This document shows, piece after piece, positions 52,295 to 60,847 of a DNA stretch of 64,000 bases; the first letter of the stretch is position 1; the number at the start of each line of letters is the position of its first letter. The DNA is from Henriciella sp043513745 (GTDB lineage: Bacteria; Pseudomonadota; Alphaproteobacteria; Caulobacterales; Hyphomonadaceae): the NCBI GenBank assembly GCA_043513745.1, contig CP121341.1:310001-374000 (forward strand). Reading direction: 5' to 3'. The translations under genes were made by a program, and so were the position numbers. Below the pieces are notes generated by a model. That model worked only from the letters and a program-made list of their open reading frames with translations. It was not told the DNA's origin and made no database searches.

Positions 52295-54732
52295 ACCTGA
52301 AAGAATTTTCCGAGACGCCGCGAATGCTGGCCGACTACTTGCCCTGGGCCTGCCTGGTCGCTCCCGGTGTGGTGCTCAACAAGGATGGAAGCTTCCAAAC
52401 CACGTTTCGGTATCGCGGTCCCGATCTAGAAAGTTCGACCGAGGATCAGCTGGTGTCTGTCACTGCGCGGGTGAACAATGTTCTGCGCCGTTTTGGATCA
52501 GGCTGGGCGCTATTCTTCGAGGCCCAGCGCGAAGAGGCTCACGATTATCCCGAATGCAATTTTCCGGATGCTGCGTCCTGGCTCGTCGATCAAGAACGCG
52601 CGCTTGCCAGCGATGAGGCCGGAGCCCGTTTTGTCAGTTCCTACTATCTGACGCTTTTGTGGTTGCCACCCGCTGATGCAACAGGCCGCGCTGAGAAGGC
52701 GCTGATAACCCGCGCTGAAGATGAGAATGCTGTGGGTTGGCGCCAGCGCCTCGAGACCTTCCAGCAACAAGCAGCGCGAACGTTCGACTTGCTGGAGCCT
52801 TGTCTCGCAGAGATTGCCCCGCTTTCCGACGATGAAACGCTGACATATTTACATTCGACCATTTCGACCAAGCGTCACCCGGTCAGAACACCTGATCTCC
52901 CCGTCTTTCTGGATGCGATCCTCGCAGATGAACCCTTCGCGGGCGGGCTCGAGCCGATGATTGGAGAAGCGCATCTTCGAACGCTGACTGTGCTTGGATT
53001 TCCTGCCACGACCCTGCCCGGCATTCTGGATGAGCTGAACCGGCAAGGCTTCTCTTATCGCTGGGCGACGCGCTTCATTGCGATGGACAAGGCCGAGGCC
53101 GAGAAACTTCTCTCGAAGAAACGTCGGCATTGGTTCGCCAAGAGAAAATCGGTCAGCGCGGTCCTACGCGAGACCATGTTCAACGAACCGGCCGCTCTGG
53201 TTGACAATGACGCGGATAATAAAGCGCTGGATGCCGATCAGGCCTTGCAAGAGCTCGGTAGCGATCTGGTCTCTTATGGCTATGTCACGACGACGATCAC
53301 GGTTGCGGATACGGACCGCAGAACGGTGGATGAGCATTTGCGAGTGGCGGAGCGCATCATCAATGGGTGGGGGTTTACCGTCATCAAGGAGACTTTGAAC
53401 GCCGTTGATGCCTGGCTTGGGAGTCTCCCTGGTCATGTGTATGCAAATATTCGCCAGCCCATCCTTCATACGCTGAACCTGGCACACATGGTCCCGCTAT
53501 CTGCGGTCTGGGCAGGTGCACGCCAGAATACTCATCTGAGCGCCCCTGCTCTCATCCAGGCCCAAACCGCCGGCGCCACCCCTTTCAGGCTAAACCTTCA
53601 TGTTGGCGATGTCGGTCACACGCTGGTCGTTGGTCCTACGGGTGCGGGAAAATCAGTTTTGTTGTCGCTGATGGCGATGCAATGGCGTCGCTACGAGGGC
53701 GCGCAAATCTTCATCTTTGATAAGGGCCGCTCTGCTCGCGCAGCGACGCTCGCCATGAATGGCGCCCATGTGGATCTCGGCGGAGCAGAGCGCCCGGACC
53801 TTCAGCCACTCAAAGACGTCGACCAAGAACGTGCTGCAAGTTTTGCCGCCGACTGGCTGACTGCGCTCACCGCCCGCGAAGGCTTGAAAGCAACACCCGA
53901 CCATAAGGCTGCAATCTGGGAGGCGCTCCAATCTCTCGCGAGCGCTCCGCAAGATGAGCGCACGCTGACGGGTCTTTGCCTGCTGCTTCAGGATGACGAG
54001 GTGAGATCTGCCCTACAGCCTTATACGCTTGAAGGCCCGCACGGACGCTTGCTTGATGGCGATCGCGACACGCTCGCACTCCAGAATATCTGCTGCTTTG
54101 AGATGGAAACGCTGATGGCGAGCCCGGCGGCGGCCGAAGCGGTGCTCACCTATTTGTTTCATCGCCTTGAGGCACGTTTCGACGGCAAACCGACATTGCT
54201 TATTCTGGATGAAGCGTGGCTGTTTCTCGATGATCCCGTCTTTGCGGCGCGTATTCGCGAATGGCTCAAAACCCTTCGCAAGAAGAATGTCGCCGTGGTC
54301 TTTGCGACCCAATCTCTGGCCGACATCTCAAATGCCAGCATTGCACCGGCCCTGATAGAGTCTTGCCCAACCCGGATCTTCTTGCCGAATGACCGCGCCC
54401 GAGAGCCACAATCGGCGAAAGTCTATCAGAGCTTCGGCCTGAATGAGCGGCAGATTGAGCTCATCGCGCAGGCCACGCCCAAGCAGGATTACTACTATCA
54501 GTCGCCGCTCGGCTGCCGAGTTTTCGAACTTGGTCTTGGTCCGATCGCGCTCGCTTTCTGCGGCTCTTCAGACCAAGACGCCCAGAAATTGATCGACCGG
54601 ACGGTTGCCGAAAGTGAAGCGTCTGATTTTGCCGAAACCTGGCTTTACGCAAGCGGCTTGCCGTGGGCGGGCGACCTGATCGACGAATGGCCCGAAAAAA
54701 CACCTCATCAAAACTTGATGGCTGCGGAATAG
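52288..54732 (+). CDS. trbE: Conjugal transfer ATPase TrbE (VirB4 family)
   Basis: An 814-residue ATPase. The N-terminal CagE/VirB4 domain (LNLKEFSETPRMLADYLPW) is followed by the ATPase domain: Walker A VVGPTGAGKSVLLS near residue 450 and Walker B LLILDEAWLFLDD near 635. ATG 52288 starts MLNLKEF. It energises pilus assembly with TrbB. Confidence 0.95.
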   Translation: MLNLKEFSETPRMLADYLPWACLVAPGVVLNKDGSFQTTFRYRGPDLESSTEDQLVSVTARVNNVLRRFGSGWALFFEAQREEAHDYPECNFPDAASWLVDQERALASDEAGARFVSSYYLTLLWLPPADATGRAEKALITRAEDENAVGWRQRLETFQQQAARTFDLLEPCLAEIAPLSDDETLTYLHSTISTKRHPVRTPDLPVFLDAILADEPFAGGLEPMIGEAHLRTLTVLGFPATTLPGILDELNRQGFSYRWATRFIAMDKAEAEKLLSKKRRHWFAKRKSVSAVLRETMFNEPAALVDNDADNKALDADQALQELGSDLVSYGYVTTTITVADTDRRTVDEHLRVAERIINGWGFTVIKETLNAVDAWLGSLPGHVYANIRQPILHTLNLAHMVPLSAVWAGARQNTHLSAPALIQAQTAGATPFRLNLHVGDVGHTLVVGPTGAGKSVLLSLMAMQWRRYEGAQIFIFDKGRSARAATLAMNGAHVDLGGAERPDLQPLKDVDQERAASFAADWLTALTAREGLKATPDHKAAIWEALQSLASAPQDERTLTGLCLLLQDDEVRSALQPYTLEGPHGRLLDGDRDTLALQNICCFEMETLMASPAAAEAVLTYLFHRLEARFDGKPTLLILDEAWLFLDDPVFAARIREWLKTLRKKNVAVVFATQSLADISNASIAPALIESCPTRIFLPNDRAREPQSAKVYQSFGLNERQIELIAQATPKQDYYYQSPLGCRVFELGLGPIALAFCGSSDQDAQKLIDRTVAESEASDFAETWLYASGLPWAGDLIDEWPEKTPHQNLMAAE

Positions 54733-54743
54733 GAGACGTCCAA

Positions 54744-55451
54744 ATGAAATCCCACATTTTGTCCGTGGCCCTCGCAGCGATTCCCGTCTTCGCCATCGCT
54801 CCTCAAACAGCAGAGGCGCAATTCGGGAGCGGCATTGTTTACGACCCCGCCAACCACACGCAGAACATTCTAACCGCGGTGCGCGCGCTCGAAGAGATCA
54901 CCAATCAGGTTCAACAGCTCGCTCATGAAATTGAGATGCTGGAGAATATGGCGCGTGACCTGGAACGCCTTCCAGACAGCATCGCAAATGACATCCGCGC
55001 CCGCATGCAGCGCATTGAAGATCTTATGCGCCGCGCCGAAGGCATCGGCTATGGCGTACAGCAAGTCGAGCGCGAGTATGAGGAAATCTATCCGGAAACA
55101 TACGGCGATACGCCGCCGGACGCTCAGATCCTAGTGCAAGATGCGCGTCAGCGCTGGAGACAATCGAGATCCGCGTATCGCCAAAGCCTAACCGTTACGG
55201 CTGGTATCGTCGAAACCTCACGCGCTGACAGCGAGAGCCTCAATTCACTTCTCGGACAAAGCCAGGCGGCTGCGGGAAATCTTCAAGCCTTGCAAGCGGG
55301 CAATCAGATCGAGGCGCTGCAGACTGAACAGCTGATGCAAATCGAATCCATGATGGCCGCGCATTACCGCGCCGAGGCTCTCAACCGCGCCAAAGAACTC
55401 GCAGAAGAGACCCGCGGACGCGCCCGCACGCAGAGCTTTTTAGGAAACTAG
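54744..55451 (+). CDS. trbJ: Conjugal transfer protein TrbJ (VirB5-like)
   Basis: A 235-residue exported protein. The signal peptide ends near AEAQFG. Long helical coiled coils follow (EEITNQVQQLAHEIEML and RAKELAEETRGRARTQSFLG), matching TrbJ. ATG 54744 follows GGAGACG. It is a pilus-tip or surface component; trbK, usually next, is absent. Confidence 0.92.
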   Translation: MKSHILSVALAAIPVFAIAPQTAEAQFGSGIVYDPANHTQNILTAVRALEEITNQVQQLAHEIEMLENMARDLERLPDSIANDIRARMQRIEDLMRRAEGIGYGVQQVEREYEEIYPETYGDTPPDAQILVQDARQRWRQSRSAYRQSLTVTAGIVETSRADSESLNSLLGQSQAAAGNLQALQAGNQIEALQTEQLMQIESMMAAHYRAEALNRAKELAEETRGRARTQSFLGN

Positions 55452-55454
55452 ACC

Positions 55455-56780
55455 ATGCCCGAGCTCAGCGTCATCGATCAATTCCTGGACACGTTCATTC
55501 GTTACATTGATAGCGGGTTCGGACTGCTGGCAGGTGACGTTGCTTATCTGACGACCACGCTTATCGCGATCGACATTACACTGGCAGGTCTGTTCTGGGC
55601 GCTCAGCCAGAACGCTGATGTGATCGCGGGGCTTTTGAAGAAAGTCCTCTATGTCGGGTTCTTTGCTTTCATCATTGGCAATTTCGCGGCGCTCTCCACG
55701 ATCATCTTTGATAGTTTCGCCGCGCTTGGCATTACGGCAACGGGCGGAGCGCTCACTGCGGGTGACCTGATGCGGCCGGGCTATATTGCGAGTGTGGGCT
55801 TTAGTGCCGCCCAGCCCCTTCTCACAGAGATCGGCGACATGCTCGGGCCGATCAGCTTCTTCCATAACTTCATTATGATCGCGGTCATGTTTGTCGCCTG
55901 GGCGATTATCATGGTCGCGTTTTTCGTGCTCGCCGTGCAGCTCTTCATCACCATTCTCGAATTTAAGCTGACAACGCTTGCTGGCTTCATCATGGTGCCG
56001 TTTGCGCTCTGGAACAAGACAACCTTTTTGGCAGAGCGCGTGCTTGGCAATGTGATCACGTCTGGCATCAAACTGATGGTCCTCGCCATTATCATTGGGA
56101 TCGGCTCAACGCTTTTCACGTCCGTGACAGATGCCTTCCGTGGCCCGGGTGATGTCACTCTTGCTCAAGTCATGGGCACGGTGCTTGCGGCGATTGTCTT
56201 TCTTTGGATGGGCGTCTTTGCGCCGGGCATTGCCAGCGGCCTAATCACAGGCGCGCCGCAACTTGGTGCTGGATCGGCTATTGGAACCGCCGCCGCCGTT
56301 GGGGCCGGCGCCTATGTGGTCGGCGTAGGCGGCATGGCAGCCACTCGAACCGCCACATCTGGCGTGTCTTCGACCATGAAAGCGGGCGCTTCCATCACGG
56401 GTTCAGCGCGAACCGCGTATGCGATGGGAAGTGCCTCCAGTGGTCGAACGGGAATGAGTGCGGCAGCTGCTGGAATTGCCGGTGTCGCACAAGCTGGGCT
56501 TGATACTGCGCGCCGCGCAGCTGGTCGACCGATCCGAGCGATGCGCCAAGCCCATCAAAATGGGCGCGACGCGGCCTGGTCTGCAACCGGCGGTTCAAGG
56601 ACTGCGAGCGGCGGCTCAGCATCTGAAACCTCCTCCACCACTCGCCCGGCTGCCTGGGCGCGGCGCTTCCAGACCGAACAGCGCGTCAGTCAGGCGTCCG
56701 GTATGACCCTGCGCGCCGTCCATGATGGTGATCGCGGCAGCGCTGGCGCAGCCCCAAGCTTAAAAGACAAGGATGATTAG
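55455..56780 (+). CDS. trbL: Conjugal transfer protein TrbL (VirB6 family)
   Basis: A 441-residue polytopic inner-membrane protein. Six or so transmembrane helices lie between residues 20 and 270 (including FIMVPFALWNKTTFLAERV). The tail is Gly/Ala/Ser-rich and soluble (~290-441). It begins 3 bp after trbJ, which leaves no room for trbK. Confidence 0.92.
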   Translation: MPELSVIDQFLDTFIRYIDSGFGLLAGDVAYLTTTLIAIDITLAGLFWALSQNADVIAGLLKKVLYVGFFAFIIGNFAALSTIIFDSFAALGITATGGALTAGDLMRPGYIASVGFSAAQPLLTEIGDMLGPISFFHNFIMIAVMFVAWAIIMVAFFVLAVQLFITILEFKLTTLAGFIMVPFALWNKTTFLAERVLGNVITSGIKLMVLAIIIGIGSTLFTSVTDAFRGPGDVTLAQVMGTVLAAIVFLWMGVFAPGIASGLITGAPQLGAGSAIGTAAAVGAGAYVVGVGGMAATRTATSGVSSTMKAGASITGSARTAYAMGSASSGRTGMSAAAAGIAGVAQAGLDTARRAAGRPIRAMRQAHQNGRDAAWSATGGSRTASGGSASETSSTTRPAAWARRFQTEQRVSQASGMTLRAVHDGDRGSAGAAPSLKDKDD

Positions 56781-56782
56781 AA

Positions 56783-57472
56783 ATGTTTCGTAGAAGCTCG
56801 GTTTGCTACGGCGAAAGCCCCTTTCCTGAAACGCCGTATCAAAAAGCGGGGCAGGTTTGGGATGAGCGGATCGGATCGGCGCGGGTTCAGGCTAGAAACT
56901 GGCGTTTGATGGCAGTCGGGTGTCTGGCACTCTCATTTGCAACATCTGGCGCCCTTGTCTGGCGCAGCCTGCAATCGACCGTGACGCCTTACGTGGTTGA
57001 AGTTGATGAAACCGGCGCTGCAACAGCCATTGGCCCCGCGACGAAGGCATATGAACCGCAAGATGCTCAGATCGCGCATCACCTGGCCGGGTTCATTTCT
57101 AAAGTCCGAGGACTCAGCACGGATCCCGTGGTGGTAAGGGAAAACTGGCTCGCCGCCTATGAATACGTAACCGCGCAAGCCGCCACCACGCTCAGCGAAT
57201 ATGCGAGCGCCAATGATCCTTTTGCAGATGTCGGGCGCAAGTCTCGAACCGTCGATGTCATCAGCGTGGTGCGTGTCTCGGATGCGAGTTTTCAGGCCCG
57301 TTGGATCGAAAAGACCTATGAGAATGGCGCGCTTGTCGATGCCGCCCGTTTTACCGGTCTTTTTTCAATCATCACCCAGCCTCCAAAAACCCCGGAAGCG
57401 CTCCGAGCCAATCCGCTCGGCCTTTACGTCCACAGCCTCAATTGGGGCGAAGACCTTGTCACAGGAGAATAG
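56783..57472 (+). CDS. trbF: Conjugal transfer protein TrbF (VirB8 family)
   Basis: A 229-residue protein. A single N-terminal membrane helix (~38-58) is followed by a periplasmic domain with VTPYVVEVDETGAA, RARWxEKTYE-like RWIEKTYENGAL, and the terminal NPLGLYVHSLNWGEDL, all characteristic of TrbF. Starts 2 bp after trbL. Confidence 0.95.
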   Translation: MFRRSSVCYGESPFPETPYQKAGQVWDERIGSARVQARNWRLMAVGCLALSFATSGALVWRSLQSTVTPYVVEVDETGAATAIGPATKAYEPQDAQIAHHLAGFISKVRGLSTDPVVVRENWLAAYEYVTAQAATTLSEYASANDPFADVGRKSRTVDVISVVRVSDASFQARWIEKTYENGALVDAARFTGLFSIITQPPKTPEALRANPLGLYVHSLNWGEDLVTGE

Positions 57473-57476
57473 CCAA

Positions 57477-58469
57477 ATGATCCGCCCCATGCTCTCGACC
57501 AGCCTCGTCGCACTCATAGCCGCATGCGCGACAATGACAGAACTCGAACCAATAAATGATGAAGCGTTCGCGCAAGCGTCCCTCGTGATTGAGGCTGAGC
57601 CGCGTCCTGTCGAAATTGTCGAAACGGTGAAGCCGCTTCCATTACCGGGTCAGATGAAGCGGATTGAGACCAGCATCGAAGGTGACAGTGTGCATCCACG
57701 CGAAGCCATTGCGCAAGGCCGGCAAAGCGCGCTGATCGAACCCTCTGTCGATGGCTATGTGAATGCCATTCAAATCTATCCTTATACAGAGGGTGCGCTC
57801 TATCGGCTCTATTCCAGTCCCGGACAGGTGTCCGACATTGCCTTGCAGCCAGGCGAAACGCTGGTGTCTGTTTCGGCAGGTGATACGGTGCGGTGGGTTG
57901 TCGGCGATACATTGTCAGGATCCGGGCCGTCGTCACGGGCGCATGTGCTGGTCAAACCGATCAGCGCTGGCATCCGTACCAATCTCATGATCGCCACCGA
58001 TCGGCGCACTTATCATCTTGAGCTTGAGAGCGTGAATGGCGGCTATATGGCAGCACTCTCCTGGCGCTATCCGAGCGATGAATTGGCTGAATTGACGTCC
58101 AGAAATGGCATAGCGGAGGTCCGCGCCGCCTCGAGCGTCGAGGCGGGTCTCACATTAGACAGTCTCAATTTCGACTACCGCCTCACTGGCGATACGCCGA
58201 GCTGGAAACCCATTCGCGTTTTCGATGATGGGCGCCAAGTATTTATTCAGATGCCGCCGACCATAGAGACGACTGATATGCCGCCACTCTTCGTGCTTGG
58301 CGATGGCGGGGATGCAGAGCTCGTCAATTATCGCATCCGATCAAACTACTATGTCGTGGACCGTTTGTTTCAGGCGGCTGAGCTTCGCCTCGGAACGAAG
58401 CGTCAGACTGTCGTGAAAATCCAAAAGGGCCAGCCGCGTACCGGCTTTACCGCCTTGTTTGGCGGGTGA
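57477..58469 (+). CDS. trbG: Conjugal transfer protein TrbG (VirB9 family)
   Basis: A 330-residue protein. A lipoprotein-type signal (STSLVALIAAC) and the VirB9/CagX C-terminal domain (YRLTGDTPSWKPIRVFDDGR, QMPP, LFVLG, NYYVVDRLF) are present. It is part of the outer-membrane core complex. ATG 57477 follows AGGAG. Confidence 0.95.
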   Translation: MIRPMLSTSLVALIAACATMTELEPINDEAFAQASLVIEAEPRPVEIVETVKPLPLPGQMKRIETSIEGDSVHPREAIAQGRQSALIEPSVDGYVNAIQIYPYTEGALYRLYSSPGQVSDIALQPGETLVSVSAGDTVRWVVGDTLSGSGPSSRAHVLVKPISAGIRTNLMIATDRRTYHLELESVNGGYMAALSWRYPSDELAELTSRNGIAEVRAASSVEAGLTLDSLNFDYRLTGDTPSWKPIRVFDDGRQVFIQMPPTIETTDMPPLFVLGDGGDAELVNYRIRSNYYVVDRLFQAAELRLGTKRQTVVKIQKGQPRTGFTALFGG

Positions 58470-58474
58470 GCATC

Positions 58475-59713
58475 ATGAGTGAGCCAATCCCCTTTGATGA
58501 ACATGCAGAGCGGCTGAAGATCAGGTCGGACCCAAAACCAGTCACACGCATCAATCGAAAAGTCCTGATGGTCGGGGCGGGCCTCGGCGTGCTCGGACTG
58601 TTCGCTGCGGCAAGCGTCGCGCTGCAACCTCCGACGGCCGCCAGCACCGCGCCCGGGCCGGAGCTCTATAATGTAGAAAACACCCGCAAGCCTGATGGGC
58701 TGTCTGCTTTGCCAGTAAGCTATAGCGAGGTCAGACCTGCTCCGGTGCTGGGTCCTCCACTCGCGGGCGATCTCGGCTCAACGGTTCTTGCCGCGGAACG
58801 CGAGCTGGGCGTGGAGACGCAATTTATCACCGAACCACGATCTGACTTTCGACCGAACCCGGAGGATGAAGCGGCTCGCGCGGCTCGGATGCGTGAGGCT
58901 GCATTGGCTGAAGAAGCGGCGAGAGCGCCTGTTTTCTTTTCGCTTCAGGCCCGCGCAAACGCTGCGCAACAGCCTGAAGGCAAGTCTCAACCAAACGCCG
59001 CGCTTGGCTCTGAACTCCTGGCGCTCGCAGCGGCGCCGCAAGCGCCTGCCGGATTTGGGCCGTCACCAGACGCCAATCTGCAAACTCGCAAGATCGATTT
59101 TGCGAGCGAGCGATTGGATCAGGACATCTACAATGCTCAAAGTATTGAGGACCCAGTGTCGCCCTACCAGGTCATGGCCGGGACGATGATTCCTGCGAGC
59201 CTCATCACCGGCATCAACTCCGACCTGCCAGGCACGATCATCGCCCAGGTGACACAACCTGTTTATGACACCGTCTCAGGTCGCTACTTGCTCATTCCTC
59301 AAGGCTCGAGACTCCTTGGGCGCTATCAGTCGGAAGTCTCGTTTGGACAAGATCGAGCGCTGGTCGTTTGGGAACGTCTTATTTTCCCAGATGGATCGTC
59401 CATTCAAATCAGCGCTCCCGGCGCTGACATGCAAGGTTTTGCCGGCCTTCGCGATCGAACTGATCATCATTGGGACCGCGTCTTCGTCGCTGCAGGCCTT
59501 GCGACCATTCTGGGCATCGGCGCAGAGCTTGGCTCGAACGACGAGGACGAAATTGCACGCGCTATTCGCGATGGCGCGGGCCAATCATTTAATCAGGCCG
59601 GCCAACGTGTCGTGGATCGCAACCTCAATATCCAGCCCACGATAACCGTGCGTCCGGGATGGCCGGTACGCGTGATTGTAACCCGCGACCTCATCCTGCA
59701 CCCTCACTCATAA
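58475..59713 (+). CDS. trbI: Conjugal transfer protein TrbI (VirB10 family)
   Basis: A 412-residue protein. A cytoplasmic N-terminus and one transmembrane helix (VLMVGAGLGVLGLFAAASVA) are followed by a Pro/Ala-rich periplasmic stretch and the VirB10 domain (MAGTMIPASLITGINSDLPG, LIPQGSRLLGRYQSE). A GTG at 58466 that overlaps the trbG stop is the alternative start. It is the last intact gene of the trb operon. Confidence 0.95.
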   Translation: MSEPIPFDEHAERLKIRSDPKPVTRINRKVLMVGAGLGVLGLFAAASVALQPPTAASTAPGPELYNVENTRKPDGLSALPVSYSEVRPAPVLGPPLAGDLGSTVLAAERELGVETQFITEPRSDFRPNPEDEAARAARMREAALAEEAARAPVFFSLQARANAAQQPEGKSQPNAALGSELLALAAAPQAPAGFGPSPDANLQTRKIDFASERLDQDIYNAQSIEDPVSPYQVMAGTMIPASLITGINSDLPGTIIAQVTQPVYDTVSGRYLLIPQGSRLLGRYQSEVSFGQDRALVVWERLIFPDGSSIQISAPGADMQGFAGLRDRTDHHWDRVFVAAGLATILGIGAELGSNDEDEIARAIRDGAGQSFNQAGQRVVDRNLNIQPTITVRPGWPVRVIVTRDLILHPHS

Positions 59714-59722
59714 GGAAACGCC

Positions 59723-59818
59723 ATGTCTCATCTTCGACTTTCTCAACTTCCCGATCGCACTCCGGTTCGAATGACGATTGCGGGCGATAATTCTCTCCTG
59801 CATACCCAATTTCTATAA
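59723..59818 (+). pseudogene. DUF2274 gene remnant after trbI
   Basis: Nine bp after trbI, a frame starts MSHLRLSQLPDRTPVRMTIA, the N-terminus of the DUF2274 proteins that normally close Trb operons. It loses similarity after about 20 codons and stops at 59818; the usual length is 65-80 residues. The missing part shows that DNA was lost or replaced here. Confidence 0.7.
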
Positions 59819-60532
59819 CCAAAACTTGGCTGCAGTTCAGGGGGCTCGGTCATCAATGCAGCAAGCGAATGGGATAAAGGCGTCATGATCACTCACAAAG
59901 ATACAGACATGCCGGAGACTATTTCGGTTGAAGATTTCGAACAAGGACGACGCAATACGCTGACTGTGGAGCCTTGGCTCACAGATGATACGATCTCATT
60001 GAACAGCTGGTCCTATGTCGAAAACATACCGGTCAAATCGTCGAGCCGCGTATTGCATGACTTTATAGATATAGTTTCGAAAAACGGTCAGCTGCTCTTA
60101 AACCTCTCGCCGAAATACGACGGAACTATTCCGGAAGACCAGCGTGCCGTGCTTCATGATCTTGGCGAATGGTTGAACATCAATGGCGAAACAATCTACG
60201 AAACTCGACCTTGGAAAATCTATGGCGAGGTTCCTACAATTGTGCAAGGCGACGGTCATTTTGCCCAGGCAACGAAATACACCCCGTATGACGTTCCGTT
60301 TACGACGCGCGGAGAGCAAATCTATGCGATTGCACTAGGCACGCCGGAGGAAGAGTTGGTTATCGTGGCATTGGCCTTGAATAATAGTTTGCAGGAAGAA
60401 ACGATCGTTTCGGTACGTGCATTCGGTGGAGACCACATCGAATACTGGCGCCAAGAACACGATGGTCTGAAGATAAAGCTCAAAGAGGGGGCGCCTGGTG
60501 AATTGGCCTATGCATTCAATATTGGCCAATGA
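59819..60532 (+). pseudogene. GH29 alpha-L-fucosidase C-terminal remnant
   Basis: The frame reads INAASEWDKGVMITHK, then DIVSKNGQLLLNLSPKYDGT and GEWLNINGETIYETRPWK, unmistakable GH29 fucosidase sequence. It covers only the last part of the barrel and the C-terminal beta domain (about 215 of the usual ~450-500 residues). The nucleophile Asp region is missing. An ATG at 59885 could allow translation, but the product would be inactive. It is in the same frame as the DUF2274 remnant, separated by a TAA. Confidence 0.85.
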
Positions 60533-60847
60533 GCATCGCCAGGACTCCGTTTCGACGCGCGTTCTCAAATATTAGCCAAACATGTTCATCCGAGTACATG
60601 AAAAGTAGCGAACCTCCAGTGGTGAATGTGCGTTGAGCCTACTTCTTTGGATCACTTTCTGACCCAGCCCCCAGTTTACTCGCCACTTGCACTAGCGTTT
60701 TGGTTTCCACGGTCTTTGCAACGCTCGGGGCGTAAGTATGGAGCTTCGGGAATAAGTTTGCGGACGTCTCGGAGTTTTTGGTAGAATCTTCGAGCGGAAT
60801 CGACAGCTTCGCCGTCAAGCACCGCGAATGCTGGATCTATGACGCGG
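60533..60847. other. Gap after the fucosidase remnant
   Basis: No gene is convincing. A leftward frame (60676-60870, TTG start, RRFYQKLRDVRKLIPEAPYL) overlaps the end of the big lipoprotein gene; I do not recognise it and it may be debris of a mobile element. No tRNA 3'-end repeat is present. Confidence 0.4.

Noticed and set aside
58831..58845. CCGAACCAC match to the tRNA-Met acceptor end as attR
   Set aside because: Only about nine bases match, within trbI coding sequence, and the T-arm part is absent.
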